Made by a program: the position numbers and the translations under genes. A DNA stretch of 64,000 nucleotides, taken from NCBI GenBank assembly GCA_001931875.2, contig MSJH02000815.1:372001-436000 (forward strand). Reading direction: 5' to 3'. Every line of letters begins with the position of its first letter. The first letter of the stretch is position 1. Source of the stretch: Byssochlamys sp. IMV 00236. Its lineage: Eukaryota; Ascomycota; Eurotiomycetes; Eurotiales; Thermoascaceae. This document shows, piece by piece, positions 34,501 through 45,422 of the stretch. Under the pieces are notes generated by a model. The model had not been told where the DNA came from. It worked only from the letters and a program-made list of their open reading frames with translations, and did not search any database.

Positions 34501-35634
34501 GGAGCGGGAGAGATCCTGCAGCATCAGCTCCAGGAAACGGTCCCAAATGAGATGGCTGTCGTTGATCCGCCATCGGGTGGCCTCTGCGCCTCTGTGCCAC
34601 ACTTCTACTACTGATTGCCAACTGAAGACTTCGCGGCCCACAAGCCGATCCTCTTCACTCCAGGAGCTCTGACTAGATTCGCCTGAGGCTGAATTGTATA
34701 GGTACAGCATCCATTCTCCATAGATATGCCAGAGCTTGGTGCTGCCGTACTCTTCCTCGACCGATCTCTGGCACAGTTCCATAACCGCAATGCGCTCCTC
34801 GACGGTCTGTGCCAGCATACTTTCGTCTTGGATCCACTCCGCCCAGAGGTCCTCGCCCATAGCGAACAGTTTGTCCATTTCTTCGCGAGCCGTCCTCAAG
34901 TCCTTGAGGAGATCGTACTTGCGAGGGTCCCCGTGGACATCCGGGTTGGAGGGAGGATACACATGGTCGACAAAACCCTTATGCAACAGCTGAATGAACT
35001 GCACATGGGAATCGTAGGAATGAGGGTTCTCCTGGACGTGAGCGAAAAGTTGAGTGGCCAGGTGTTGAGCATCAGAATTGAGGGAAGTGTCTGCGTAATT
35101 CCTCCTGGCGGACTCTCGAGAACCTTCCGACACGGGAAGTTCGAAAGTGCGGGCGGAGGTTGTGTTGTGTGAGACAGGGTTAACGTTAGGATACATGGTG
35201 GACGGGGAGAGCTGGCTCTCATAGGATTCGCTGCGAAGGATCGGAGCATTGGAACGCTGAGGTTGATGATGCTGCATCGACGCTAGATCGGCCAATGTAT
35301 CCATCCCAGGAGTCGACGGCTGCCTTGCGGAGGGCAGCTCACCTGCTGGCGGGGTCCCGTTTCCGCCCCCCATGTTGGGACCACTGGGAGGACTTGCTGT
35401 CGGGGGTGACGGCTCTGGCAATCGACCTGGCGCATAGACATGCTGCGCAAGTGGAGACGAGGTCATTCCTCCATGGCGAATGGAGCCTGAACGGTTTCTC
35501 CGAATACCCTTATGCGGTGACAGCGCCGCGGGCTGAGAAGACGAGGCGGATACCGGGAGCGGTATTGTTGCCGGCGTGGACTGTCCCGACTGGACGGCCG
35601 AATCCTGCGGCGAGAGAAGCGAATTGATATCCAT
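31571..35634 (-). CDS. prp24: U4/U6 snRNP recycling/splicing factor Prp24 (SART3-like)
   Basis: Four exons, 35634-33070, 33017-32793, 32734-32378 and 32305-31571, all phase 0, give 1293 residues. Residues 1-190 are Ser/Pro-rich. Residues about 190-780 form HAT (half-TPR) repeats, for example LWAEWIQDESML and LWHIYGEWMLYLY. A Lys/Glu-rich linker precedes four RRMs. RRM1 starts near 833 (TVFVENLPKD), RRM2 near 909 (ATLFVTNFPP), RRM3 near 1000 (EIHVSNLDWN, with RNP1-like KGFGYVVFA) and a divergent RRM4 near 1122 (RTLGLMNVPD). The C terminus, SNDDFRAMIQGNGQ, matches the Lsm-interaction motif of Prp24/SART3. The HAT array makes it SART3-like rather than like the shorter yeast Prp24. It anneals U4 and U6 snRNAs in the nucleus for spliceosome recycling. 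It is divergent from the uL22m gene. Confidence 0.95.
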
Positions 35635-37153
35635 ATCTCCGTCACAGGCTGGTCTCCCGACGTGTAGCAGCGACGACGCAGACAGAGACCCTAGGCAGGA
35701 CGACAGACACTACCGGTCAGCTTTCCGGGACAGAATGTGAAGCGAAGAAGGGAGGTCGAGCTAAAGGGAGTCCGTAAGACACCTCATCAACGAGTCCATT
35801 CCTGCCTCAGCCAACCCAGCTCTTGTTCTTTTTTTGCACCGCAGCTCCTGTTGGCAGTAGGGCGGTTCTCTCTGCTCCGCGGGCACGATGGGAGGAAACG
35901 ACGGCGCAGGAATCACGCAGGACCGGTGATACCGTTTGCCAGAGGGGTACGAAGACGCGAGAGGAGGGTAGGAGATGATGTTGTGAGGATTGCAGGGGGG
36001 ATGAGACGACGAGGAGGCAGGCGCAAGAGGTTGTTGAGAGCTTTTGCCGGCGTCGGGTGGATTTGCGTCGGGGAACGGGCAACGATGCGGAGAGAGCGCC
36101 CTTGCGCGAGAAAGCCAGCAGGCAGGATGCTCAGGGAGCAAACGAACGGCGTCCCGATAGGGCTGGGCAAGGATGGTGGGAGGATTTGAAGGACGAGGAG
36201 AGTAGGAAAGATGAAATGTGAGGCCGGTGGATCGTCGAGGTGGAGATGACGGGGTCTTCTCTGGTACGGGGACCAGAGCTCGTGATGAGAGCCGCGCACC
36301 GTCCAGTATGCGCCGTTGACGTGCGCCAGAGAGACGAGACAGGACGGCCGTGCGTTCCTTTCCTTTCCTTTCCTTTTTCCTTTTCTTTCTTTATTTTTTT
36401 TTTTGGAGGGAGGATTTCTAGACTGCAGAGAATTTTTGATTTCTGATTCTGATATTTGTCATAATTTTTAATAAAATTTATTGGATTTTTGCTGGGCTAC
36501 GCTGCGGCGGATCATCTAATTACCACCTGCGCCCGGAGACAGGCCGGGATTTGGGATTGCCGCGACCTCGAAGCTCTTGGGAAGAAGAACCTCTCGTCAC
36601 GTCTGCAGGCGCCGGCTTGGGTGAGGCTGCAGCCAAGGAGAGCGCTGGCTGGGGCTGTTTGGAGGCCTCTAATACGCAGCAGGCAGCTAGTTTAATAGCT
36701 AAAAGCACTGGATGAATCCAATGAATTATTTAACTAGTTAGTAGTAGCATTTACAGTACAGTAGTTACTTGCGTAGTGAGGTCACAGCGAGCAGCTACGG
36801 GGAGCATTTGGCGGCGAGAATGCAGTAGTTAGTTATTAAGATGTAAATTAATAATTATTGGCTATCTAGACCAGTTTGGTTTAATTAATTAATTACCTAC
36901 CTAAATTCAGTTCACCATGTATTTTATTGTTATTACTGGGGACTTAACTAGACTGTAAAGAAATTCTGAAGTATGTAAGCAGATGCACCGCCATATGATT
37001 ACATAAGGTTCTGTGGCTAGTGACCATATACGGTGCACCAGACCATCCATTCCCGCTGTTTCCGTCCTCAGACCTCCGACACTTTTTCTGCGGCTGCTCA
37101 ATATCGAGCACCTCCGGAGTTCCACCATCGCATTGTGCAGCCCCAGCGTCATT
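35635..37153. other. Divergent promoter region of Prp24 and uL22m
   Basis: About 1.5 kb between two divergent housekeeping genes. Overlapping frames on both strands at 35737-36299 are GC-rich and have no family match, so I treat them as chance. A pyrimidine tract, (TTTCC)n grading into T-rich sequence, is at about 36355-36404. AT-rich TAACTAGTTAG-type sequence lies near 36732-36760 and TTAATTAATTAATTACC near 36879-36897. Confidence 0.5.
36355..36404. repeat. (TTTCC)n / T-rich pyrimidine tract
   Basis: CT-rich tandem units followed by a T run in the divergent promoter region. In fungi such tracts occur in promoters of housekeeping genes, but here this is only positional. Confidence 0.8.
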
Positions 37154-38330
37154 ATGGCTTCTCTGGGGGCTGTTCATCCCTACCGGCATCTGGTCCGTTC
37201 TGGTAAGTTCGTGGTTTTCTTCCCCTTTCTGCGTTGATGGAATATGGCATATTACGCGAGACATTATTCATGGAGCAACGCAGATTAACTGATATGATAT
37301 AGCCCGGACCGGTGTCCCCGTCGTCCCTCGACGAACCTTGACCTATACCCCCGTCCGACGAGCCCAGGAGGACGAAACCTCGAACCCACCAAACAATGCG
37401 GGTTCTGCTCCTCGCCAGTCCGCGTTGTCCTCGATCAAGAACTTCTTCTTCGGCGGGAAGAAGTCCGATGGACCCAAGGGCAAGATCACGCGCCGTCCCG
37501 TAGCCCCCCAGAAGAGAGAGGGTTCCCTGAGTGCAGACTCCATCTTCGCAGAGGACGAAGCCTCGCCCAAATTGGTCGCCTCCGGACGAACGCCTGCTCG
37601 CCGACAACCCACCCAGCAGCCGGCAGAGGAGGAAGCCGATGTGGAATTGGAGGCACGGAACCGGTCATTCATGCAGGCCGTTCTCGATCCTCGGCCACAG
37701 GCCCGTATCCGATGGGAACGCAAGATGGTTGCCCGCACCATTCGCCGTCGGGGCCGTCTCACCAAGACGGAAGAGATCCTGCGGTCAGAGCGAGAGTCGC
37801 TTTCCAAGTCGCACTGGTTCAAGACGTCCGTGAAGAAGTTGACTCCGCTGGCCCGCCAGATTGCCGGAAAGAACATCGATGAGGCCATTCTGCAGATGCG
37901 CTTCAGCAAGAAGAAGGCGGCCAAGGATGTCCTGGAACACCTTAAGCACGCCAAGAACGTTGCCATTGTCAATGCTGGTATGGGGCTAGGCGCTGTCCAG
38001 GCTGCGGATGGAGAAAAGCCCAAGCCCGTCACCGTCACGCTCAAGTCTGGTGAGCGCAAGGTCATTAAGGAGCCGACCGACATCTACGTTTCGCAGGCCT
38101 GGGTCAACCGGGGTCCTTTCGGAGTCGAGTACGACCACCGCGCCAGGGGAAACATCAATCTGATGCGTCCACCGCACACCGGTCTGTCGGTTATTTTGAA
38201 GGAAGAAAAGACCAGAATTCGGGAGTGGAAGGATCGCGAAGCCAAGGCAGGGCGCCAGCGCAAGTCCCAGCTGTGGACCCAGCTTCCGGATCGAAAGATC
38301 ACCGCACAGAACCAGTACTACAGCTGGTGA
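37154..38330 (+). CDS. mrpl22: Mitochondrial large-subunit ribosomal protein uL22m
   Basis: Two exons, 37154-37202 and 37303-38330, give 358 residues. The 100-base intron (GTAAGT donor, ATATAG acceptor) keeps frame. The N terminus is rich in Arg/Ser/Ala with no acidic residue before about 30, as expected of a mitochondrial presequence. The L22 core starts around residue 170: SLSKSHWFKTSVKKLTPLAR, then QIAGKNIDEAILQMRFSKKK, the L22 signature for 23S-type rRNA binding at the exit tunnel. The C terminus has a fungal mitochondrial extension ending in NQYYSW. It is a structural protein of the mitochondrial ribosome. It shares a 1.5 kb divergent promoter region with the Prp24 gene. The start at 37154 is the first ATG consistent with the presequence. 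Confidence 0.92.
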
Positions 38331-39497
38331 TGTCTGTTCTCCCTTGCTTGTCCGCTGGAGTACAGCTCTCTCACCGTGATGAAACGGACGTTGTGATGCT
38401 GTGCCTGGCTAAGCTATCTCTCTCCACATTCTCATTCTTCTCAATGTACGACCAGCATATTTGTTCGCGATTTCCTTATCATCTCAGCCATTGAATAGAG
38501 GGACGTTCCACAAGTCAAGAATATGGGTCAGATTTAGTATACCACCTGATGTTCTCGACTCGTCGCATTGGTTTTGTGGTCCGGCGTCTCAGACCCGAGG
38601 GCAGGAGTACTTTAACGGCATGGATACCTTGTTAGCTCCATCTATGTACATGTACAATATGAATTCATCTCCAGGCCAACTGCAGTAGTTTTGTACCTTT
38701 GTATCTTGTAGGTGACTAGCAGGGGAAAAAGGGAAAGGCTCGATGGTTCCACTTTATATTATTTATTATCATTGCAACCAGAATTATTATTACAGACGAA
38801 TATTGTACACAAGTTTCACGCGCGGGCCATGGTATCTGACAAATCGCATCACCAATGGTCTACCTTAGGCGCTTCCTCCTTCAGTCATTATATTAAACAT
38901 CAGGCCTCCCGCTCATAGTAATTACTGCTCCTGGTCTGCCATTATTATTATTATTCCAAGCCTGCAAGAACTCAGCCTCGAACGCAGAGAGGAATCGATC
39001 GGCTGCATCCATGGCTGCCGCGGCTGACGGTCGGGCACCCTTTCGGGTTTAGCGTTGCTGCAGTCGGGAACCCCATCAGGAAAGGCCGAATACGAGATTC
39101 TCCGTTGCTGATTGGCTCAATTCCACAACGTAGTACTGCGCGATGACTCGAACTAGCGGCCGTCTTGGATATAGACTGTCTGCTCCCCCAGGATCTTTGA
39201 TAATCTCTAGTTGCCTGGATTTTTCCTCGTTTACGCCTTACTACGGCCATACGGCTTTTGAGTGATTACATACAAGTCTCTCTGTTTTTGTTGAACCGAA
39301 TTCCTCCCGTTCATCTTAGATTGTATTGGAGTTATCTGGCGGCGGCTGCCTGCTACCTGTCTCTTATCCTAAGCTCCGTCTTGGTTTTGGTAACAAGGGA
39401 CTGAGTGGTTTCTGACCTACAGATTCAAAGAGAAGTCTACAAGTGCAACAGTTTGAATCGCAATATATTTCCATACCCACTTTGTGATATTCGCAAC
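38331..39497. other. Intergenic, uL22m 3' region and promoter/leader of the zinc-finger gene
   Basis: About 1.2 kb between two plus-strand genes. It has a short ATT trinucleotide run near 38941. The frame of the next gene stays open upstream from its ATG to about 39405, so the 5' leader may begin here. No separate gene is seen. Confidence 0.5.
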
Positions 39498-41379
39498 ATG
39501 TCGGCTAGTCCGCGCCAGTGGTTGAGTCCGATGGAAACCAAGGGAAGCATCAATCACTATTTCGATATGGATGCCGATTTCCAGTTCCTTGGATGCGATA
39601 TGGACAGCGATCTGCGTATGAGATCCCGTTTTTCGTCCAATAGTCAGCTTTACTTTTCCATTACGGAGTCAGCTGATGCTACGTTAGTACCGAATCTGTA
39701 TGATTTCGACGCCACCTTTGGACCCTTGGAGGGTTGTGAGAATGAGGTAGAAAGCAGGTCAAACGTGGTAAACGGTGTTGTGCCTTCCGTTCAGACCATT
39801 GGTAACTCATTTGAGTCCAACTCTACATCGCCTCAGTCTGCATCAGATTTCACGACTCCTTCTTTTGACAATGCTTACTTGTCACAATACGACACGCCCC
39901 TCGATGCAGATGAGCAGTCGTTCCTGCAATTGACGTCTGCCATTCGACAGCTAGTACATGCCAAAGCAGATGCGAGCCCGAACTGCGCATCAAACAAGGA
40001 GAAGCGAAGGGACGCTGCAATCTCACTGCACCTTCAGCTATTGCAAGATTTTCCTGTCGACGAGCCATGCGTTGTCTCTGATTCCTCTGTTTCTGGTCAT
40101 TCTTTCGACCCCTGTTCTGAGTTCCTATCTTGCGCCGATTCCCCACTGTCCGGGACAAACAGCTTTAGCGTGGAGTCTCCGATACAGGCTACGAAATCTC
40201 CGTCGACACCTTCTTCATCCGCATGCGTGTCAAAGCGAGAAAGCCAGCGGGCTACTTCGAGGTGTGCTAACCGCGGAATTGAGTTGGTTCTCGATTTGAA
40301 TATGAATGAGACCGCATCTCGGCCAAAAAAGCAGAAGCCCAGGACCCAGTCACAAAGGGAGAGCTACATCAACGCTCGCAGGAACGGCGCCTGTGAGAAG
40401 CACAGGAAGCAACATAAACGGGTACGTCAAACCCCCGTTATTAATTTACTGTAATGTTGTTCTGGGACCATAGTTGCTAACCTATTTATAGTGCCATTGC
40501 TTCGACAGTGTATCTACATCTATGAGCTCTGTCAAGAAGATAAGGGCACAAGATAGACCATCACCGGTACAAGCAGTACAAGAACGCAACAACAAGGTGT
40601 TGCAGCTCGTTCAAGCAGGCCACGAAGCTCTCAAACAAGGTGCCTCAACAGCCGCAGAGTCAGTTGATGCCCATCTTTCCCTGGCTGAGACGTATACGTG
40701 TCTCTTCCCCGGTTGTACATTTACATGCACCACTGTTCCCTCGCTCGAGAGACATTACTATCGGCATTCCGATGGGTCGTCGCCAACCGTCTCGCCCACC
40801 AGTGACACACAGCGAGTTCGATCCCGTGTGTCGCACACACCACAATACGTCGACCGTCCCGTTTGGGAGAGCTCGTCCTCGGACGCGAACGCTGTATCGG
40901 CAACCGAATCTCCGTTCGTACATACACAAGGCGGACTGCAACCCAAACATCTGGATGTCCATGTTATACCAAGGTCGTCGTCGACAGCGGGTGTCCCCGA
41001 CTCGAGCCAGCAGCTTGACTACACGTCGTCCTACGCTAGAACGGCATCGGACAACAAGTCAGGCAGCCCTGAGCAGTATGATGGCCGACAAGAATTCTGG
41101 CGCGACAGGCAAGTTAAGCCACAGAGCTCTGTACCTAGCTCTGTACCTCTTGAAAGCCCAAGCGAGCGCAACGCCGTAAAGGACTCGAGCAAAAGACGCG
41201 GAGACTCGACCATTAATTGGTTGGCCCAGGCTTACACAGAGATTCTCTACCGCGGATTCGTTGCCATCAGTTTTTCATGGTTTTTCAGCAATCTTTTTGG
41301 CTGGTTGCAAAATTTCGGGAGTCTGTCGATGGCTATTTCCAGCAGTCGACAGCCTCACGTATATGGCCCCCTATTTTGA
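39498..41379 (+). CDS. Putative fungal transcription factor: Cys/His basic motif plus C2H2 finger and hydrophobic C terminus
   Basis: Two exons, 39498-40421 and 40492-41379, give 603 residues; the 70-base intron has GTACGT and TATAG ends and is in phase 0. The N-terminal 270 residues are Ser/Asp-rich and look like an activation or disordered region. A basic block at about 275-311 (RPKKQKPRTQSQRESYINAR, then NGACEKHRKQHKRCHC) includes regularly spaced Cys/His, interrupted by the intron at Arg308. A single C2H2 finger follows: C378, C383, H396, H400 (TCLFPGC and LERHYYRH). The tail has a hydrophobic, aromatic stretch at about 561-584 (ILYRGFVAISFSWFFSNLFG), odd for a soluble regulator. DNA binding is inferred from the finger and basic block; targets are unknown. 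The start at 39498 is the first ATG of the frame. Confidence 0.78.
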
Positions 41380-41959
41380 AGAGGATATCGGGCACATGTC
41401 TGCATACGTTGTCCCATCGTGCATATTCCCACCGATGATGTGGAAATGATGTGGACGGTCGCAGCAATACAGGAGTTTAGGAGGAAAATTGTTTTTGGTT
41501 CAATTGGCTTTTGAGGCCATCTTAGCGGTCTAGAGCGTGATACAGCTTTGCGTTTCATGCAATATCAGAATAAGGGCTCTTCTATGCATGTATCTCTATC
41601 AACAACACATCTCTCTAGAGAATTGCATATGAGATTTGAAGTAGTATGAACTCGTGCATAAACCTCATTTTAAATTCCCAGTCGCAATTATTGTCATTTA
41701 TTATTATGATAGGCGCCAACCGCAGGCGGTGTACCACGTGGCTCATCCTGTCGCATCCGGGCGGAGGGAGAGGGAAATTGGGTCAGGAACGGTAAAGGAA
41801 AAGCGAACGGGACGTCTATGCTCGACGAGCATGAGGTCATTTCATCGTGTCTTGTAGATCTCATTTCCCATCCATCTCATCATCCCTGATGTGAGAGTCC
41901 TTGTTTCATCCTTATTTCACGAGCATCTATGCTCCGCCGTTGGATACGCTAAAAAGATC
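41380..41959. other. Intergenic, zinc-finger gene 3' region and promoter of the mutase-like gene
   Basis: About 580 bases between two plus-strand genes, including an AT-rich stretch at 41600-41710. An ATG at about 41891 is in another frame from the downstream gene and probably is leader sequence. Nothing else recognised. Confidence 0.5.
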
Positions 41960-43517
41960 ATGATTCCGCTAATACGCCGCGCACGACCCCACGCCCGCTG
42001 GACGGGCGATGGGCCCCGCTCGTCCCTTGAGGACGACGAAGAGGTGGATGGGCATACCTATCAGCATTCGCGACAGTCTGGGAGCGGGATATTTCGAATC
42101 ACCGTGGTCATGTAAGTATATGTTAGCAAGAGTTGATGTCTTCGCGCGTCAACTTCGCGTGATTGTCCTTTAGTACATACTTTCCCTTCAATCATGGCAT
42201 TGGATTGGACTGGAATCGCAGCTAACCTGTACTATATACAGTCCAACATTGGTTTTCCTTACTGTCCTCGTTACGGGACTCATGAGCATGGCTGAGTCCA
42301 TGTCTTCTTCGTCGTATTTGACATATAGCACCGTTCCAGGGTTCTTTCTCCAGGATGAGCCAGATACGGATCCGAATGCGTTCGATTATGTGCGTCGCTG
42401 GCTTCCTTCTTTGGAAAATCCATGGCCCCTTCGCTTGATACGAACCGGAACTAACAATAATGGTCTCAATTAGGTTGCTTCCAATTTTGGCTTGATAAAC
42501 CGTACTTATGACACAGATGAGGAATTTGATCCTCACGGTGACAAGCCACAATGGGAGCGGTTTGAGAATAAAATGCGCTCGTTGGCCCGTGACAGCGGTA
42601 AGGGAGTACATTATAAAGTCCTCTTCCTCGGACGCCATGGTGAGGGATATCATAATGTGGCGGAGAGTTTCTATGGGACTGAGGCGTGGGATGTATGTTA
42701 TGTTTNNNNNNNNNNNNNNNNNNNNTATCTGGTCATTTCAAAGCTTAAGTATATATACTGACAAGCCGATTAGTGCTACTGGTCTCTTCAGGACGGCAAC
42801 GAGACCTCAACTTGGGTGGACGCTCATCTCACTGAAACGGGAATTGCACAGGCAGAGACTGCTCATCATGCCTGGGAGAAGCAGATTGAGAATAAAGTCC
42901 CGGCGCCGGAATCATACTACGTTAGTCCGTTGAACCGTTGTCTAGCCACGGCGAGTATCACTTTCTCGGGGCTTGAACTGCCCAATATCGATCCATTCCA
43001 GCCTACCGTTAAAGAGGTATGTAAAATGAGCAATGGCTTGGGTTGATGTCGTGGAAATCCCTGACGTATATCTCAGTTGCTCCGTGAAACGATTGGCCTT
43101 CACACGTGTGATCGCCGTTCCTCCAAGTCTGCCATTGCAGAAGAATACCCACACTACAGGTTCGAACCCGATTTCTCGGACGAAGACGTGCTTTGGGACG
43201 CCAAAAGCCGCGAGTCAGATTCCGCCCGCTCAGCACGTCTCCGAAAACTGCTCGATGACATCTTTACGAATGATGACAACGTATTCATTTCTTTGACTGC
43301 ACACTCTGGTGCTATCACGAGCATCCTTGAAGTGATTGGGCATCGAAAGTTCCAGCTCGCTACAGGTGCGATGATACCCGTCGTGGTGAAAGCAGAGCGG
43401 ATCTCGGGGGAACATCCTGAAGAACCGGTTGAACCACCAACTACAGCGCCGAAGTGTGAGATCAATCCTATTGGGGCTTCTACTGCTCGTGGAGTCGCGG
43501 TCTCAACAAAGGCGTAA
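41960..43517 (+). CDS. Membrane-anchored histidine phosphatase/phosphoglycerate-mutase-like protein
   Basis: Five exons, 41960-42111, 42242-42389, 42474-42692, 42774-43016 and 43077-43517, give 400 residues. Phases agree at every junction. A short basic N terminus is followed by a hydrophobic segment (about 48-66, VVIPTLVFLTVLVTGLM) that looks like a type II signal anchor. The catalytic domain has the phosphate-binding LFLGRHGEGYHN, with R154, the phospho-accepting H155 and G156, the family middle segment SPLNRCLATA (second Arg) and LTAHSG near the C terminus with the second catalytic His. This matches the fungal PMU1-like branch of the histidine phosphatase superfamily; it is probably a phosphatase rather than a glycolytic mutase. 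The substrate is unknown. Intron 3 contains a 20-N gap (42706-42725), but the exon boundaries on both sides are intact. Confidence 0.88.
42706..42725. other. Assembly gap (20 N)
   Basis: Run of 20 ambiguous bases. It lies wholly inside intron 3 of the mutase-like gene, which has a GTATGT donor at 42693 and a CTGAC branch site before the acceptor at 42773. The true intron length is therefore unknown but the protein is unaffected. Confidence 0.98.
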
Positions 43518-44156
43518 GATGGCTGCATATGGAAGAATCAATGATAATATCTGTATTATATTAGTGCGAGCATTCTCTCTTTTCTACAAAGTAGCGCGTA
43601 TAAAACCACCCCGTTTGTTGGCAAGGGCCCTCCAATTTATTTGGGCGACGATGTATCGCGATAAACCAACTCAGGATTCAGGAATATCGCGACTGCTCAA
43701 CCGATTTAGCAGAAGAACCTTGGCATCAACCTTGACATCTTCAATGCGGTATTTCTTGGCCATACGATGCATACTTATTCGATGTAGCAAAGAAACATAT
43801 TCACATTGCATAGTGACATACTACATATCGCTTCTAGATCAATTAGCCGGAAATGAAACCGTCATTGCGATGCAACGTGTACTTGACACTCGAAATTCTT
43901 TCCTCCACCCCTGGGTTGATCTGGAGTGAATCGACATATGGCTGCTGCCTGTAAACGTTGAGGGGCTTTCTGCATCTCTTGCCCAATCTGGAATGTCATG
44001 TCCCACTCCGCTTTGTTGACATGGGTGTTGCTGCTATTACCCGACAGGCAGTCATTCAGAAACACCAGATTGTCAGCATCTTTTCCTGTTTATCCCCGCT
44101 CAGGGTTTCCTCTCTTGAAAACCTCACCCTACACTCACAATCTACATCTAGCAGCC
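43518..44156. other. Intergenic, mutase-like 3' region and promoter of the MGQYW gene
   Basis: About 640 bases between two plus-strand genes. No convincing frame, repeat or RNA gene. Confidence 0.5.
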
Positions 44157-45233
44157 ATGGGCCAATACTGGATCCTGTGCTGTCTTGACACGAGAGAACA
44201 TCTGCCTACCGGTGGTATTAAACTGGGAGAGTTTCTGTTCGATTGTTCAACTGGGCACATGACAGATCTCCTTGCCGTGCCTGTTCCACCGAAACGTTCA
44301 AGGTGAGTTTATGCCCTCTGATTCAACTTATCTGCGGTGCCCATCAGCAATGTAACGCGATCATCCAGCCTGAAATTCAAAAGCGCCGCGACTTCTCACT
44401 CGCCTTTCTTCAAGCTCCCTGCGGAAATCCACGATCTTGTATTCGAGAAACTTGACATTTTCGATGTAGTTGCTCTCAGCCTTACCAATGGATATCTTTT
44501 CAACATCGCTGAGAGACACATCAACGCTGCGTACATGTCTCTTCTGGGCCAATGGGCCGGAAAGCGTCTTATGTGCATAGGCGACTACCTTGAGGTCGGG
44601 GATGAACCGTCTTGGTTCAGCGATGAGGACAAGAGGCTGCTCTATCCGAAAAATGCGAATGGTGGAGATATTTCCACGACATATAGCGTCAAGCTATTTT
44701 CAGGCCTGGTCTACCAGATGCGTAACCATCTCGAGAGGATGAACGACCCTCTTCTCGCCAAGAAGGAGCAGTGGGTAAACCGTCTGCGTGAGATCATCTG
44801 TCCACCGCTAAAGACATTCTATCCGGAAAACCAGCCGTGGGTTCTGCGGAACTTGACTACTAAAGAGTTTGTGCACGCTGAAGCGATCGCGCTGAAGAAG
44901 GAGCATATTCATGGACCGGATATCGATTTTCGAGGATTTGGGGAGTTGGTCGTGTCTCGTATCTGCTGGTCTTCAGATCCGTCTGTTTCGATGAAGAACA
45001 CTACCCGAATTCATCGCGGAAAATGGACCGGTCATCGATTTGATATCACCACGCTGGCGAGACACGAACTTGACATGAAGAAAGATACGTGGAAGGATGT
45101 TAGTGAGGAAGCCAAGAGGGAACTTCATATGATTTGGTACAGCGAATTCTCCCATGAAACCGTGGAACAGTTTGAGGCTATGTTGAATAACTGGAATGTT
45201 AAAACGGTGCGGAGGGCTGAAGCTCCCCTATAG
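44157..45233 (+). CDS. Fungal MGQYW-family hypothetical protein (F-box-like N-terminal region)
   Basis: Two exons, 44157-44302 and 44369-45233, encode 336 residues. The intron has a GTGAGT donor and a CATCCAG acceptor and restores the frame. The start MGQYWILCCLDTREH, followed by GGIKLGEFLFD, is the hallmark of a fungal family I recognise from filamentous ascomycetes, where related copies are common and often differ between strains. After it, SPFFKLPAEIHDLVFEKLDI resembles an F-box (LPxEIxxxIFExL) and is followed by VVALSLTNGYLFNIAERHI. The rest has no known domain. If the F-box reading is right it may be a substrate adaptor of an SCF ubiquitin ligase, but no Skp1 contact has been shown for the family. 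The gene ends about 190 bases from the convergent hydrolase gene. Confidence 0.8.
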
Positions 45234-45422
45234 TATCTATGAACCAGAGGAGTTACAACGGGAACTTTGGTGCAATTCGTGCTATCTCCAGCTATGTTCC
45301 CTTTTAATACAAGACGTCAGGCTGGTGGCCATGAATGAATGAAGCACTTCTTCCCAATCAAAAATAAAGAGATAATCAATATACAATCTCTAATATGTCA
45401 AAACACGTATCTCTATAAGTGT

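Noticed and set aside
35737..36299. Overlapping 90-150-codon frames in the Prp24/uL22m divergent region
   Set aside because: Arg/Pro-rich translations on both strands are expected from GC-rich promoter DNA; no homology recognised.
37343..38083. 246-codon open frame on the minus strand
   Set aside because: It is an antisense shadow of the uL22m exon; the plus-strand reading has a clear ribosomal protein signature.
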